Positions 51,582-60,218 of a stretch of 64,000 nucleotides of DNA are shown here, piece after piece. Where the stretch lies: the NCBI GenBank assembly GCA_965228955.1, contig OZ245848.1, forward strand, positions 1,364,001-1,428,000, given 5' to 3'. This DNA is from JANSWY01 sp965228955. Lineage in GTDB: Bacteria > Bacteroidota > Bacteroidia > Cytophagales > Cyclobacteriaceae. Positions within the stretch are counted from its first letter, which is position 1. Every line of letters begins with the position of its first letter. The position numbers were made by a program, and so were the translations under genes. A model generated the notes under the pieces. It saw only the letters and a list, made by a program, of their open reading frames with translations. It was not told the DNA's origin and made no database searches.

Positions 51582-52919
51582 TCATACTTTCAAACCGGCC
51601 ATAATCCTCCGATTGACAACAAGTGAAATCAGACCTCCAAGTATGTATGTAATGGCTAAACCAATAAAGATACCTGCAACTCCTGCAAAGTGCTTCCCAA
51701 TTAGAATAGAAGGGAGGCCTAATACAAGCATCTGAACAACGATTATCAATGAGGCATGTAAAGGCTTTTGAATGGTATTTAAATTACTATTGATAATGCT
51801 TAATATTCCTTGTGAACCAAAGCCTGCAGGAACTATCCAAAGAAACAATTGAACTGTTTGGATTACTTCATCATTCTTATTGAAAACTTCAGCAATTGGG
51901 TATGATACCAGAGCCAGAATACCCCAGGAAAACAAACCCCAGCCAAATGAAAACCAGCAGCTTACTCGAACAGATTCTTTAACTCTATCCAATCTGCCTT
52001 TACCCAGATTTTGTCCAACAAATGGACCAATTGATGCAGCCAAGGCAAAAACGATACTGATAGCCAAAAATTCGATTCTGCTTCCTACACCAAATGCTGC
52101 AACAGCAAATTCACCATAGCTGGCCAGAAGAGCGGTAATTATTCCTGTAGCAACCGGAACCACCAACCTTGCCAATCCAGACGGAAGCGCTATAAACAAG
52201 ATACTTTTCCAGCAACCTATCAAAACCTCCTTAGTAGGTATCTCAAATGTGATAAGCTTTTCTCTTTTGATCAAAATGTAAAAGGAGAGTACCATTGTCA
52301 GAGCTCTTGAGATTGCAGTAGCAATTGCTGCACCTTCAAGACCCAGAGCAGGGAGACCAAGATACCCAAAAATAAGGATAGGGTCCAGGATGGCATTTAC
52401 TATCACCGCAAAAAGCATAATGTATGTAGGAGTTTGTGTGTCACCCGTTGATCTGATTGCACTGTTTCCTACAAATGGCACAGAAACGAAAAATAGGGCG
52501 AAATACCAGATACGGAGATACTCAGCAGCGAGCATCGCTGACTCACCCTCAGCTCCTAACAGGCGGAGTGTTGGGGTAATAGTGAATGAACCAACAATCA
52601 CAAAAATACCAGTAAGCAGTAGAGTAAGAAAAATGCTATCTGAAGTTTCTCTGGCAGCTTTTTTTCTGTCTTCCTTACCAATGGATTTGGCAATCAAAGC
52701 TGTTGCGCCAATACCGATTCCCTGGATGATGCTAAATATCACCATGATTACAGGGAATGTAAAAGTAAGTGCAGCAAGTTCAGTCTTTCCCAACTTTCCA
52801 ACGAAATAAGTGTCAACAAGATTGAAAGCCACCATACTAATGATACCTAACATCATTGGTAAAGTCAGCTGAACAAGTCTTCTGGAAACACTTCCTTCAG
52901 TAAGGTTTTTACTGCTCAT
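51582..52919 (-). CDS. MATE family efflux transporter
   Basis: A 445-residue transporter with twelve TM helices in two halves. The first opens LVQLTLPMMLGIISMVAFNLVDTYFVGKLG, and GVGSRIEFLAISIVFALAASIGPFVGQNLGKG marks the second half. MATE proteins export drugs or cationic compounds using Na+ or H+ gradients. Length and motifs are typical. It lies 100 bp upstream of padR copy 3 on the same strand; a functional link is possible but not shown. Confidence 0.93.
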   Translation of the reverse strand: MSSKNLTEGSVSRRLVQLTLPMMLGIISMVAFNLVDTYFVGKLGKTELAALTFTFPVIMVIFSIIQGIGIGATALIAKSIGKEDRKKAARETSDSIFLTLLLTGIFVIVGSFTITPTLRLLGAEGESAMLAAEYLRIWYFALFFVSVPFVGNSAIRSTGDTQTPTYIMLFAVIVNAILDPILIFGYLGLPALGLEGAAIATAISRALTMVLSFYILIKREKLITFEIPTKEVLIGCWKSILFIALPSGLARLVVPVATGIITALLASYGEFAVAAFGVGSRIEFLAISIVFALAASIGPFVGQNLGKGRLDRVKESVRVSCWFSFGWGLFSWGILALVSYPIAEVFNKNDEVIQTVQLFLWIVPAGFGSQGILSIINSNLNTIQKPLHASLIIVVQMLVLGLPSILIGKHFAGVAGIFIGLAITYILGGLISLVVNRRIMAGLKV

Positions 52920-53098
52920 GAATCAAGGGCTAAATAGTTGGATGTAATATAGCTGTTAGCTTCTAAATTAATGTAAACTTAGAAGTATCAAGATAGGTCA
53001 TAACTGTGCCCAAACTACCTAAAGCGGAAATAAATTTAAGTCTACTTTTTGAGGCTAAGTACATAAACCTCAGAATTCATGCAAAATAGGGTTGAGCT

Positions 53099-53428
53099 TT
53101 AACTTTTACCTCTATATGTCGGCGTATTCCAACGTATCACTATTCCCACTACTGAAATCAGTATAATTACAATTTGTATATGGCCGATATGAATAAATGG
53201 AATTGGGATATTTAAAAGTAGAATCAACATATCAAGGTTTTTGATTGCTGATTTGTTGTTGAATCTTATTACTCTTACGACATTAAGGATCCCAACTGAA
53301 AAGAATAGATAATATTGGCCTAGAGTTATATGTTTAATGATGACTAAATAGTAGCCTCCCATTGTAAACAAAACTACGTTAAGTATAAATACTGTAGTTA
53401 GTAGATAACTTTTAATTGGTGAGTTCAT
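53099..53428 (-). CDS. Small membrane protein of unknown function
   Basis: A 109-residue protein with four hydrophobic segments (about 6-28, 34-54, 64-82, 84-103). No motif beyond the membrane topology; family not recognised. It is the last chromosomal gene before the tRNA fragment at 53618. Confidence 0.6.
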   Translation of the reverse strand: MNSPIKSYLLTTVFILNVVLFTMGGYYLVIIKHITLGQYYLFFSVGILNVVRVIRFNNKSAIKNLDMLILLLNIPIPFIHIGHIQIVIILISVVGIVIRWNTPTYRGKS

Positions 53429-53579
53429 AAATCAATAATCAACGGCTAAAGTTGAACTGAACTAGTTCTGCTTCAACTTGTATTTTTACCACTAACTTAG
53501 TTAAAGGATAAGCTACACATTTAAAGTCGTATCCTCATCAGAATCATCCTGATATTAAACTCAATTTCCTTAAACAAAA

Positions 53580-53603
53580 AAAGCTGATCAAAATTGATCA
53601 GCT
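53580..53603 (-). terminator. Hairpin terminator next to the tRNA fragment
   Basis: AAAGCTGATCAA (53580-53591) and TTGATCAGCTTT (53592-53603) form a perfect hairpin with A-runs before and T after. On the minus strand it follows the tRNA 3' end by 14 bp, so it probably was the terminator of the original tRNA gene. Confidence 0.7.
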
Positions 53604-53617
53604 TTCTCTTATGTTCG

Positions 53618-53637
53618 TCGGGGTGGCAGGATTCGAA
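53618..53637 (-). other. 3' tRNA-Pro fragment, probable attachment site
   Basis: On the minus strand this reads TTCGAATCCTGCCACCCCGA: the T-loop, 3' T-stem, 3' acceptor strand (CACCCCG) and discriminator A of a tRNA. Upstream on that strand the T-stem partner (GCAGG) and everything else of a tRNA are missing. An acceptor ending in G72-A73, implying C1, is the identity of bacterial tRNA-Pro. Integrative elements using tyrosine recombinases leave exactly such 3' fragments at one end while the intact tRNA stands at the other. Confidence 0.65.
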
Positions 53638-54110
53638 CTACCTACCCTTATATCTTGATTTTCAATATTTTACTAACACAATTTCAGTAGAGGGCACTGA
53701 ATCGGGCACATACTTTTTGAGCCTTATTGCATTAAATATAGTGAAACACAGTGGTATATTGTAGGACCGGATTTGAAAACATAATAGCTCAAAATTTATT
53801 TCTAACTATTAAGAATACTATAACTATCTTTGTCCCTGATCACCGCCCGGTGATCAAAGACAGATGGTTGATGAATAGAAAAAGCAAGCTACTTTGGCTT
53901 GCTTTTTTAATACATTCCAATAATTATTTCGATTTTGCTCAAAAAAGTAGGATAGTTCCAATTTCTATTCCAGCATATTTGGACTGGGTAGGAAATTGAT
54001 CGGTTAATAGAGTCTTAATACCTTTAAGTGTGATTTAATACAATTTGTTGGTACTTGATTTCATAAAGTATTTATATACTTGCGGATTACTAATAATCAA
54101 TCTAATCTTA
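53638..54110. other. Non-coding junction region of the putative element
   Basis: No convincing gene. It holds a perfect 9-bp-arm palindrome TGATCACCG/CGGTGATCA (53837-53856) and a terminator (53880-53906). A possible -7 element TATACTTG (54073-54080) precedes the next gene. An 82-codon plus-strand frame (53751-53999) runs through palindrome and terminator and is not a gene. Confidence 0.5.
53880..53908 (+). terminator. Terminator in the element junction
   Basis: AAAAGCAAGC (53880-53889) and GCTTGCTTTT (53897-53906) pair perfectly with loop TACTTTG, followed by TT. It has no gene in front of it, so it may be the remnant of a lost gene or insulate the cargo from host transcription. Confidence 0.7.
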
Positions 54111-55637
54111 ATGAAAACATTTATCAAACCATTAATCCCACTGATATTTTTAGGAATGTTGGTTGGATGTAAAAATGAAAATGAGTTAACCATCGAAGAG
54201 GAACCGACTACAAGGATGGAAATAATCGACCCCTTGGCAGACCCAGTACTCATGGGTATTATCCATGATTTGGGTGCCGTTAGTTCTTCGAATGGTAGAG
54301 TACAAGAATTTGATATAGTTGAAGTTGATTTTTCCGAAGCAATTATGTCAATAAATGAGATTCAGGATATCACTAGATATTCTCTTCGTTTAACCAACAA
54401 CACTCCATTAGCTTACGAAAATATCATCTTCAAAGAAGAAGATGGTGAAAGTTCAGCTTACATTATGAGTTATTACCCCGATTTGAATTGGGTTTATCGA
54501 AATGGTGGACAGATTGCAGGCGAGAACTTTACAGGTATCTTAGAAATTTCAGAGTTGGATAAAAGTCTAATCGCCAGAGTTCGTTTTGAGAATGGAGAGG
54601 GATTTGAAACCGCAGATTCTCCTGCCGCAAATGGAAGAAGCGAAGGAGATTGTGATGATAGGGTTGCTGACGATGATTTCACGGATGGAGATATCCCAGA
54701 CCTTCCAGACAGTGGAGGAGGAGGAGGATCATGGGATCCTGGAAATTGCTGGTGGCACTTACATGAAACAGCAGGTGTTTTAGGAATTATGATTCATTGT
54801 AATGGAGAGCCTGCAGTTTGGAGAAGAGTAAGGACCGAATGTGAACCTATTCAGATTCCAGACACACAAGATCCTGATGGAGGTACAAGTATTGGTGTTT
54901 TATCGGGTTCTGGTGACTCTGAAGAAGAAGCTTTGAACCTTTTGGAAGCATTAAAGGATCGGTGGGAAGAAGGAATAACCTTGTCAGAAAACTTTCAGAA
55001 TGATGAGTGTCTAATGTCTATTTGGCAAGCTGCCCTGGACACCGATGCAGCATATGATATGCTGAGTACTTTTTTTGACGGACATCCTGGACAAAATTTG
55101 ACACTACACATGGAGTCTGACCCTCAAGTTTTATGGGATGTGTATAAGATATTTGAAAGCAATAATTATGGCTTCACAAAATATGTCTATCAAGATGTTT
55201 ATGTTGTTGCTAATTTTCATAATATTGGTGATGCAAGCTCCACTTTCATTTCGTTAATTTTAGCACATGAGTTCATCCATGCTAATATGTGGAATCAGAT
55301 TTACAATGAGTTAACATTACATTCCGATCTTACGTATGACTATAATGAGTTGAACAAGACGTTCCCTGAGTTATACAATGACTGGGTTTCTAATGGATTA
55401 GGATATGCCTCTCATGAATTCGTTGCAAAGTATAGAGAATCAATTATTGATTTTATGAAGACCATGGATATGCAACTTCATGGAAGCCTTCAACCAGAGT
55501 CTAAGTATGAATTGCTATCTTGGATAGGTTTGCATGAAACTGATGAGTATCAAGAAGCAATTGCTAGTGGAGCCATCGATATTAATGTATTAAATGCAAT
55601 TAGAAATAATGAACTACAAGCTGGTCGTTGTAATTAG
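54111..55637 (+). CDS. Lipoprotein with HExxH metalloprotease-like motif
   Basis: A 508-residue lipoprotein from ATG 54111 (MKTFIKPLIPLIFLGMLVGC, Cys20); the frame extends upstream to 54045 but without a signal peptide. The middle is acidic and Gly-rich (GGGGGSWDPGNCWWHLH, about 215-230). Near residue 382, SLILAHEFIHANMWNQIYNE carries HEFIH, a zincin HExxH motif, so a surface zinc peptidase is plausible. No known family is recognised. First of four exported proteins in a row; the next frame starts 29 bp before its stop. Confidence 0.75.
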   Translation: MKTFIKPLIPLIFLGMLVGCKNENELTIEEEPTTRMEIIDPLADPVLMGIIHDLGAVSSSNGRVQEFDIVEVDFSEAIMSINEIQDITRYSLRLTNNTPLAYENIIFKEEDGESSAYIMSYYPDLNWVYRNGGQIAGENFTGILEISELDKSLIARVRFENGEGFETADSPAANGRSEGDCDDRVADDDFTDGDIPDLPDSGGGGGSWDPGNCWWHLHETAGVLGIMIHCNGEPAVWRRVRTECEPIQIPDTQDPDGGTSIGVLSGSGDSEEEALNLLEALKDRWEEGITLSENFQNDECLMSIWQAALDTDAAYDMLSTFFDGHPGQNLTLHMESDPQVLWDVYKIFESNNYGFTKYVYQDVYVVANFHNIGDASSTFISLILAHEFIHANMWNQIYNELTLHSDLTYDYNELNKTFPELYNDWVSNGLGYASHEFVAKYRESIIDFMKTMDMQLHGSLQPESKYELLSWIGLHETDEYQEAIASGAIDINVLNAIRNNELQAGRCN

Positions 55638-55983
55638 TATGATTTTCATTACTCAATCGTTGAGAGCACAACAACCTTTCGAAAAATCTTTTAAAGATTG
55701 TGTCGAAGCATCTCATGCAGCGGAAGAGGATGTGCAAAAGGATTCGATTAGGTTTTTTACTTTGAAATCTGGATACGCAGATCCGTCAGACCCATTAGAT
55801 AAAACTATCGATTCTCTTTTGCTTGCTGATTACCATATTACTACTATACGGAATGCTGATTTTGCTTGGGATTTCACTCAGAACTGTTATAATAATCGGA
55901 TTCTGAAGCACCTGGATAGTTCATATTCATCTCCTATAATATTGGAGACTTTAAAGAAGGCTGAGTTGTTGTTGAAAGATTGA
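55609..55983 (+). CDS. Small exported protein of unknown function
   Basis: A 124-residue frame starting MNYKLVVVISMIFITQSLRA with a good signal peptide, overlapping the HExxH lipoprotein by 29 bp. The mature part has two Cys (FKDCVEAS and TQNCYNN), many Asp/Ser and short helices. Family not recognised. Its position and overlap tie it to the neighbouring exported proteins. Alternative starts at 55594 or 55640 exist. Confidence 0.6.
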   Translation: MNYKLVVVISMIFITQSLRAQQPFEKSFKDCVEASHAAEEDVQKDSIRFFTLKSGYADPSDPLDKTIDSLLLADYHITTIRNADFAWDFTQNCYNNRILKHLDSSYSSPIILETLKKAELLLKD

Positions 55984-56981
55984 GGAGCCTTATAGACAGT
56001 AATATAAACTCTTACAAAGAATTGAAGTTATCAGCATTTAGATATTATAAGGGAGAGATAAAGACATTTATCTTTCCCTTTTTTTTATTGAGCCTTTTGA
56101 TGCTGAATAATGAATGCATCAGTCAAAACCTAGATACAATTAACGTAAGGCAATACATTGAAATTCATACTGATGGAGAATTGTCTTTGCTTCAAGGCAA
56201 AACAAAAATTCCTGGAACATTAATTAGAACTCAGGAAATAATAGACTTGGATATTACCATTTCCACCAATAGTTCCATTAATTTTTTTGATTTTCAAAAG
56301 GGAGCAAATAAATACGCTAATATTACTATTAGGAACCCAGGACCTAAATTTCAAATTCAAGTTGACTATTCTGCCATACTTAGTAATTACGATTTACTAG
56401 CAGCAAAGAGTAATCCTCAAAACCTAGAATTGGATGATAGGGACCGAAAAAAGTACTTAAAAAGTAAGCAATTCATAAATTATAAAAATGGATTTGCAAA
56501 AAAGAATTTACCTTCATTTGAAGCTGAAAATGAAATTCAGTTGGTACAAGAGATTTACCATTTTGTTCAAGACACTATCAAATTTGACCCTTTATATAAA
56601 TACCGTAACTACGACAAGTCTATAAAGCATACGCTAACTAATGGTATTGGTGATTGTACAGAATTCGCAAGGTTAATGATTGCATTATGCCGTAAATCTG
56701 GAGTTCCAGCGAAGGAAATATATGGATTTATGGTAATTGGAGGAGAAAGATTGGCAAGGCACAACTGGGTAGAAGTCTATTTTAACGACTATGGGTGGGT
56801 GACATTTGATCCAACGACAGGAAATGCTATAAGCTTTGAAGAACTCAAACATAAATACTTAAAATTATCAGAAGGTACTGTTTACCCAGACCCGTTTACC
56901 ACTTGGGAAAAAACAGAATGGAAACCAAGTACTTTTAAACGCTACAGAAAAGTAAATCATGGTGAAATGGTTCGCAGCTAA
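55980..56981 (+). CDS. Exported transglutaminase-like protein
   Basis: A 333-residue protein. No ATG precedes the hydrophobic segment (FIFPFFLLSLLML), so translation must start at TTG 55980 (overlapping the previous TGA as TTGA) or TTG 56022, which gives MKLSAFRYYKGEIKTFIFPF. The C-terminal half is a transglutaminase-like cysteine domain: TNGIGDCTEFARLMIALCRK (Cys about 223), RHNWVEVYFNDYGWVTFDPT (His about 261 and Asp about 274). Such domains act as proteases or cross-linking enzymes. Third gene of the exported set. Confidence 0.78.
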   Translation: MRSLIDSNINSYKELKLSAFRYYKGEIKTFIFPFFLLSLLMLNNECISQNLDTINVRQYIEIHTDGELSLLQGKTKIPGTLIRTQEIIDLDITISTNSSINFFDFQKGANKYANITIRNPGPKFQIQVDYSAILSNYDLLAAKSNPQNLELDDRDRKKYLKSKQFINYKNGFAKKNLPSFEAENEIQLVQEIYHFVQDTIKFDPLYKYRNYDKSIKHTLTNGIGDCTEFARLMIALCRKSGVPAKEIYGFMVIGGERLARHNWVEVYFNDYGWVTFDPTTGNAISFEELKHKYLKLSEGTVYPDPFTTWEKTEWKPSTFKRYRKVNHGEMVRS

Positions 56982-57014
56982 ATCGCATTTCAACATTAAC
57001 CTGTAATCATTACT

Positions 57015-57680
57015 ATGAATATATGCTCACTTACACTTTTCAAGTTAATAGCAGTAGTACTTATTTTCATCTCTACTATATCAGCAAAAAGCCAGGCTTT
57101 TGAGTGTGTTGAAGCCAATAATAATTTGATTAATGTTTGGCAATCTAAAAAAAGTAGTTTTGAGTTTATAGATAGTCTTACAACTGCTGATTGTGGATTA
57201 TTAGAAGCTTTTTATTCTCAACAGAACTTAGATTCGATCTCCAGATCAATTTATAAGTTCGATGTTGCACTTAGTTGTGGATTCATGGAAGTCTTAGAGC
57301 CAAATTTGCCAACAGGAGTTAATGTAGACCTGAGAATATTTCAATTCTTTGATGATGAAAGAATTAGAATGTATTCATTCTATAAAACTGATTCTATGGT
57401 TCATAGAGTTTTAACACAATTGAATTTGTCAGATTTGCAAGTGTGTCAACAAGAAGCAACAATTGTGGATTCAGAAAATGAGTTTATGTTACGAAGAATA
57501 AAAGAACTATCCATTGAATCAGGAGTATTCAATCAGCCGTTGGCTGGTTCAAAACATGATGGAGGAGGTATATATGCTATCGCAACTCAAGATGGTGGAA
57601 ATGCAGTTTATCTGTTTAGCACGAATCTTGCGGAAGTAAGTAGAACACTAAACAGTCATGTAAATACATTGACGCGCTAA
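57015..57680 (+). CDS. Exported protein of unknown function
   Basis: A 221-residue protein with signal peptide (about 1-27, LIAVVLIFISTISAKSQA). The mature part opens FECVEANNNLINVWQ, which resembles the FKDCVEASH opening of the small exported protein at 55609, and has four Cys in total. No known family. A strong terminator follows at 57709, closing the cargo operon. Confidence 0.65.
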   Translation: MNICSLTLFKLIAVVLIFISTISAKSQAFECVEANNNLINVWQSKKSSFEFIDSLTTADCGLLEAFYSQQNLDSISRSIYKFDVALSCGFMEVLEPNLPTGVNVDLRIFQFFDDERIRMYSFYKTDSMVHRVLTQLNLSDLQVCQQEATIVDSENEFMLRRIKELSIESGVFNQPLAGSKHDGGGIYAIATQDGGNAVYLFSTNLAEVSRTLNSHVNTLTR

Positions 57681-57708
57681 TTGTTATCAATATTTAGATT
57701 CATTTAAG

Positions 57709-57741
57709 AGCCCTGCTTCAATTCAGAAGCAGGGCTTTTTT
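57709..57741 (+). terminator. Terminator of the exported-protein operon
   Basis: AGCCCTGCTTC (57709-57719) and GAAGCAGGGCT (57726-57736) form a perfect 11-bp hairpin followed by TTTTT. Confidence 0.9.
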
Positions 57742-57787
57742 AATACACATTCACATTTTTCTTAATACATTTTAACCATCCATATCC

Positions 57788-57828
57788 AATAAAACCGGAT
57801 TTTATTACAATATATAATACCGTTTTAT
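57788..57828. promoter_or_regulatory. Nested inverted repeats before the RteC gene
   Basis: AATAAAA (57788-57794) mirrors TTTTATT (57800-57806), and ATAAAACCGG (57789-57798) mirrors CCGTTTTAT (57820-57828) with one extra base. Three half-sites of the form ATAAAA(C/T)CGG are thus present, likely operator sites of the element's own regulator. Confidence 0.4.
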
Positions 57829-57876
57829 GTAATTTGAGTCCGGAAACATTAGAGTACCATTAATCACTGTTCGCGA

Positions 57877-58698
57877 TTGACACAACCATTTTCTGAGCTT
57901 CTTGAAGGTTTGGAACAGAAGCTTATTGATATTAACCAGTCCAACAAGTCTAGAATAGACACCTGTGCATATAGTATTCAAGCCTGTCAATACTTCTTGG
58001 CCAAGCTCAGAAAACACTATGATGCTATCACATTTGAAACCCTCGAGGATGAAATTAGCTTCTTCAAGAAGATAAAACCTAAAATTCATTCTGAGCTATT
58101 GTATCAAATAGAAGTCTTTGAATACTACCGCACCCTACCAAAAGGAAGTGATGACGCTAAGAAATCACACATCAATAGTCAGCTTGATAAAGCAGCCAAA
58201 TACCTATCAAATCATTGTGATTTACACAGCTATATGACCCTTGGTTATAAACACTTAGATCTGATCTATTTTGTCAGGCAAGATTTTGAGCCACTCGTCC
58301 ATGGAAGGCTGGAGCCACCCTCAGATCAAAACTTCTCTTCACCAGCAGATGTCACAGTCTCAAAACTATTAGCAAGAGATAAATACATTGGATTTCTCAG
58401 AAGTGAGCTGCATAACATCGAGAATACCAACTTTGTACCAACTTGGAATTCGGAGGATAAGTTAAAGTGGGATAAATCTAAAACAGACCTGGTTGAATTA
58501 ATATACAGCCTCCACAGCTCAGGAGCGATCCCAGGGGAACTAAAAGAGGTATTTCAAACAGTAGAAAAACTATTTGATATCAAACTTGGTAACTATTATC
58601 GCACCTATACCGATATCAAACTAAAAAGGAACCCAACTAAATTCATAGATGATTTGAAAATCAGTTTGTTAGAAAAAATCAAAAAAGAAAACCAATAA
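57877..58698 (+). CDS. RteC-family element regulator
   Basis: A 273-residue protein matching RteC, the regulator that in conjugative transposons activates excision genes. The family pattern is visible in FFKKIKPKIHSELLYQIEVF (about 70-90), YLSNHCDLHSYMTLGYKHLD, YFVRQDF and ARDKYIGFLRSEL. No ATG is available in frame; TTG 57877 (MTQPFSELLEGLEQKLID) is used. It is followed by an excisionase-like HTH gene, the common order in Bacteroidota islands. Confidence 0.85.
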   Translation: MTQPFSELLEGLEQKLIDINQSNKSRIDTCAYSIQACQYFLAKLRKHYDAITFETLEDEISFFKKIKPKIHSELLYQIEVFEYYRTLPKGSDDAKKSHINSQLDKAAKYLSNHCDLHSYMTLGYKHLDLIYFVRQDFEPLVHGRLEPPSDQNFSSPADVTVSKLLARDKYIGFLRSELHNIENTNFVPTWNSEDKLKWDKSKTDLVELIYSLHSSGAIPGELKEVFQTVEKLFDIKLGNYYRTYTDIKLKRNPTKFIDDLKISLLEKIKKENQ

Positions 58699-58782
58699 AA
58701 TTAATACCAACTTGGGATCACCTTGTGAATAATTAATTCCAATTGTCATCAGCTTTGAACATCGATAATTAAACAATAACAA

Positions 58783-59052
58783 ATGATGACAGCAACTATT
58801 ATTACATCAGATGATTTGAGAGATTTCAAAGAAGAATTACTAGATGAAATCAAAACCATTCTTACAGAACATCAACCAGAAACCAAGAAGTGGTTAAGAT
58901 CCGCAGAAGTAAGAAAACTATTAAATCTCTCACCAGGTACACTACAGAATCTTAGAGTAAATGGAACCCTTCCATTCACCAAAATAGGAGGGGTTATTTA
59001 TTACGATTATCAGGATATTGTAGAAACTCTGGAATCAAATAAGATCAATTAG
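58783..59052 (+). CDS. Excisionase-like helix-turn-helix protein
   Basis: An 89-residue MerR/HTH_17-type protein: an N-terminal helix (DFKEELLDEIKTILTEH), then WLRSAEVRKLLNLSPGTLQN and LRVNGTLPFTKIGGVIYYDY, the DNA-binding wing. In Bacteroidota mobile elements this protein follows RteC and takes part in excision or mobilisation control. The next gene starts 1 bp after its stop. Confidence 0.88.
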   Translation: MMTATIITSDDLRDFKEELLDEIKTILTEHQPETKKWLRSAEVRKLLNLSPGTLQNLRVNGTLPFTKIGGVIYYDYQDIVETLESNKIN

Positions 59053-59053
59053 A

Positions 59054-59521
59054 GTGGACCAGGCAAATTCACCCTTTGAGGAGGGAGTCCGTAGGGCAGG
59101 AGGAGTAAACTACATCCGCCACATGAATGCCTGGTACGAAAAAGTCTTTGAAGACCAGCGACTGAAAAGTACACATATAGCACTATATGTTGCGCTCTTT
59201 CAGTGCTGGAACCTTCATCGATTCAACAACCCCTTTTCAATATTCAGAACCGAGGTTATGCAGTTGTCTAAAATAGGGTCAGCCAATACATATACCAAAT
59301 GCATCAAAGAGCTAGATGCTTGGGATTATATTCAGTACATGCCAAGTAAGAATCCACTAGCAGGAAGTAAAATACACATGTACAATTTTGATAATAGTAC
59401 TGATAACACTAGTGATAATAGTTCTGTAACAGTCGTGCGACCATATATAAAACATAATAAACAGACTAAACAATTAAACAAAGACCATCAATTGAAAAAA
59501 AATTATGAAGAGCCACTCTAA
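59054..59521 (+). CDS. Small protein of mobile-element replication module
   Basis: A 155-residue protein starting at GTG 59054 (an ATG at 59123 is the alternative). YIRHMNAWYEKVFEDQRLKS and LQALFQCWN-like ALYVALFQCWNLHRF, then FRTEVMQLSKIGSANTYTKC and IKELDAWDYIQYMPS, have the pattern of a winged-helix DNA-binding domain of DnaD/replication-initiator type. The C-terminal tail is Asn/Lys-rich. It overlaps the ATPase gene by 17 bp. Function inferred from fold pattern and neighbours. Confidence 0.6.
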   Translation: MDQANSPFEEGVRRAGGVNYIRHMNAWYEKVFEDQRLKSTHIALYVALFQCWNLHRFNNPFSIFRTEVMQLSKIGSANTYTKCIKELDAWDYIQYMPSKNPLAGSKIHMYNFDNSTDNTSDNSSVTVVRPYIKHNKQTKQLNKDHQLKKNYEEPL

Positions 59522-60218
59522 AAAAAATGTACAAGCGGACCTGGCGAAATATACACAATCCAATTCCTCCCTACAGGTGGGTACGAAGGTGTTTAGCTCC
59601 CCAATGTTTGACTTCTACGAATGTCTCAGATTCCTGGAGTCAACAGGTAAAAAAATCTATGGTTCCCACTTCAAGGTATTACAAGAAGACCATGAAATAA
59701 TTTTCAAGTTATTCGTCTATTTCTTCAAGGATCAAGAGAACGCTAAAACTTTAGATATTAATCTAAGGAAAGGAATATTACTAATGGGCCCAGTGGGATG
59801 TGGCAAAACATCTCTCATGAACATCATGAAATACATCAAACCTCCACATGAGCAGCATATTATGATTTCAACTAGAAAAATTTCTTACCAGTTTAGTCAA
59901 CAAGGATATGAAATAATCCAGAAGTACAGTGACAAATCTTTCATTTACAAACCCCAAGGATGGATACCAAAAACATACTGCTTTGATGATCTAGGAGTAG
60001 AAAATAACCTGAAGTACTTTGGAAATGACTGTAATGTAATGCAAGAGATCCTCCTCTCCAGATACGATACATTCATTACACAAAAGATGCTAACACATAT
60101 AACAACAAATCTGGACAGTACTGATCTTGAAAAATTCTACGGTTTGAGAGTAAGAAGCAGACTACGAGAAATGTGCAATGCACTATTCTTCAATTCAGAA
60201 GTTGATAAAAGAAGGTAA
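59505..60218 (+). CDS. DnaC/IstB-like P-loop ATPase
   Basis: A 237-residue AAA+-type ATPase. Walker A is GILLMGPVGCGKTSLMN (about 88-104), Walker B is YCFDDLGVE (about 160), and THITTNLDSTDLEKFYGLRVRSR near the C-terminus gives sensor 1 and the arginine-rich end seen in DnaC and IstB. It may load a helicase for replication of the excised element. It overlaps the preceding gene and ends 1 bp before the convergent 705-aa gene. Confidence 0.78.
   Translation: MKSHSKKNVQADLAKYTQSNSSLQVGTKVFSSPMFDFYECLRFLESTGKKIYGSHFKVLQEDHEIIFKLFVYFFKDQENAKTLDINLRKGILLMGPVGCGKTSLMNIMKYIKPPHEQHIMISTRKISYQFSQQGYEIIQKYSDKSFIYKPQGWIPKTYCFDDLGVENNLKYFGNDCNVMQEILLSRYDTFITQKMLTHITTNLDSTDLEKFYGLRVRSRLREMCNALFFNSEVDKRR

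Noticed and set aside
53751..53999. 82-codon frame at the element junction
   Set aside because: It crosses a perfect palindrome and a terminator and has no coding character or recognisable start context.
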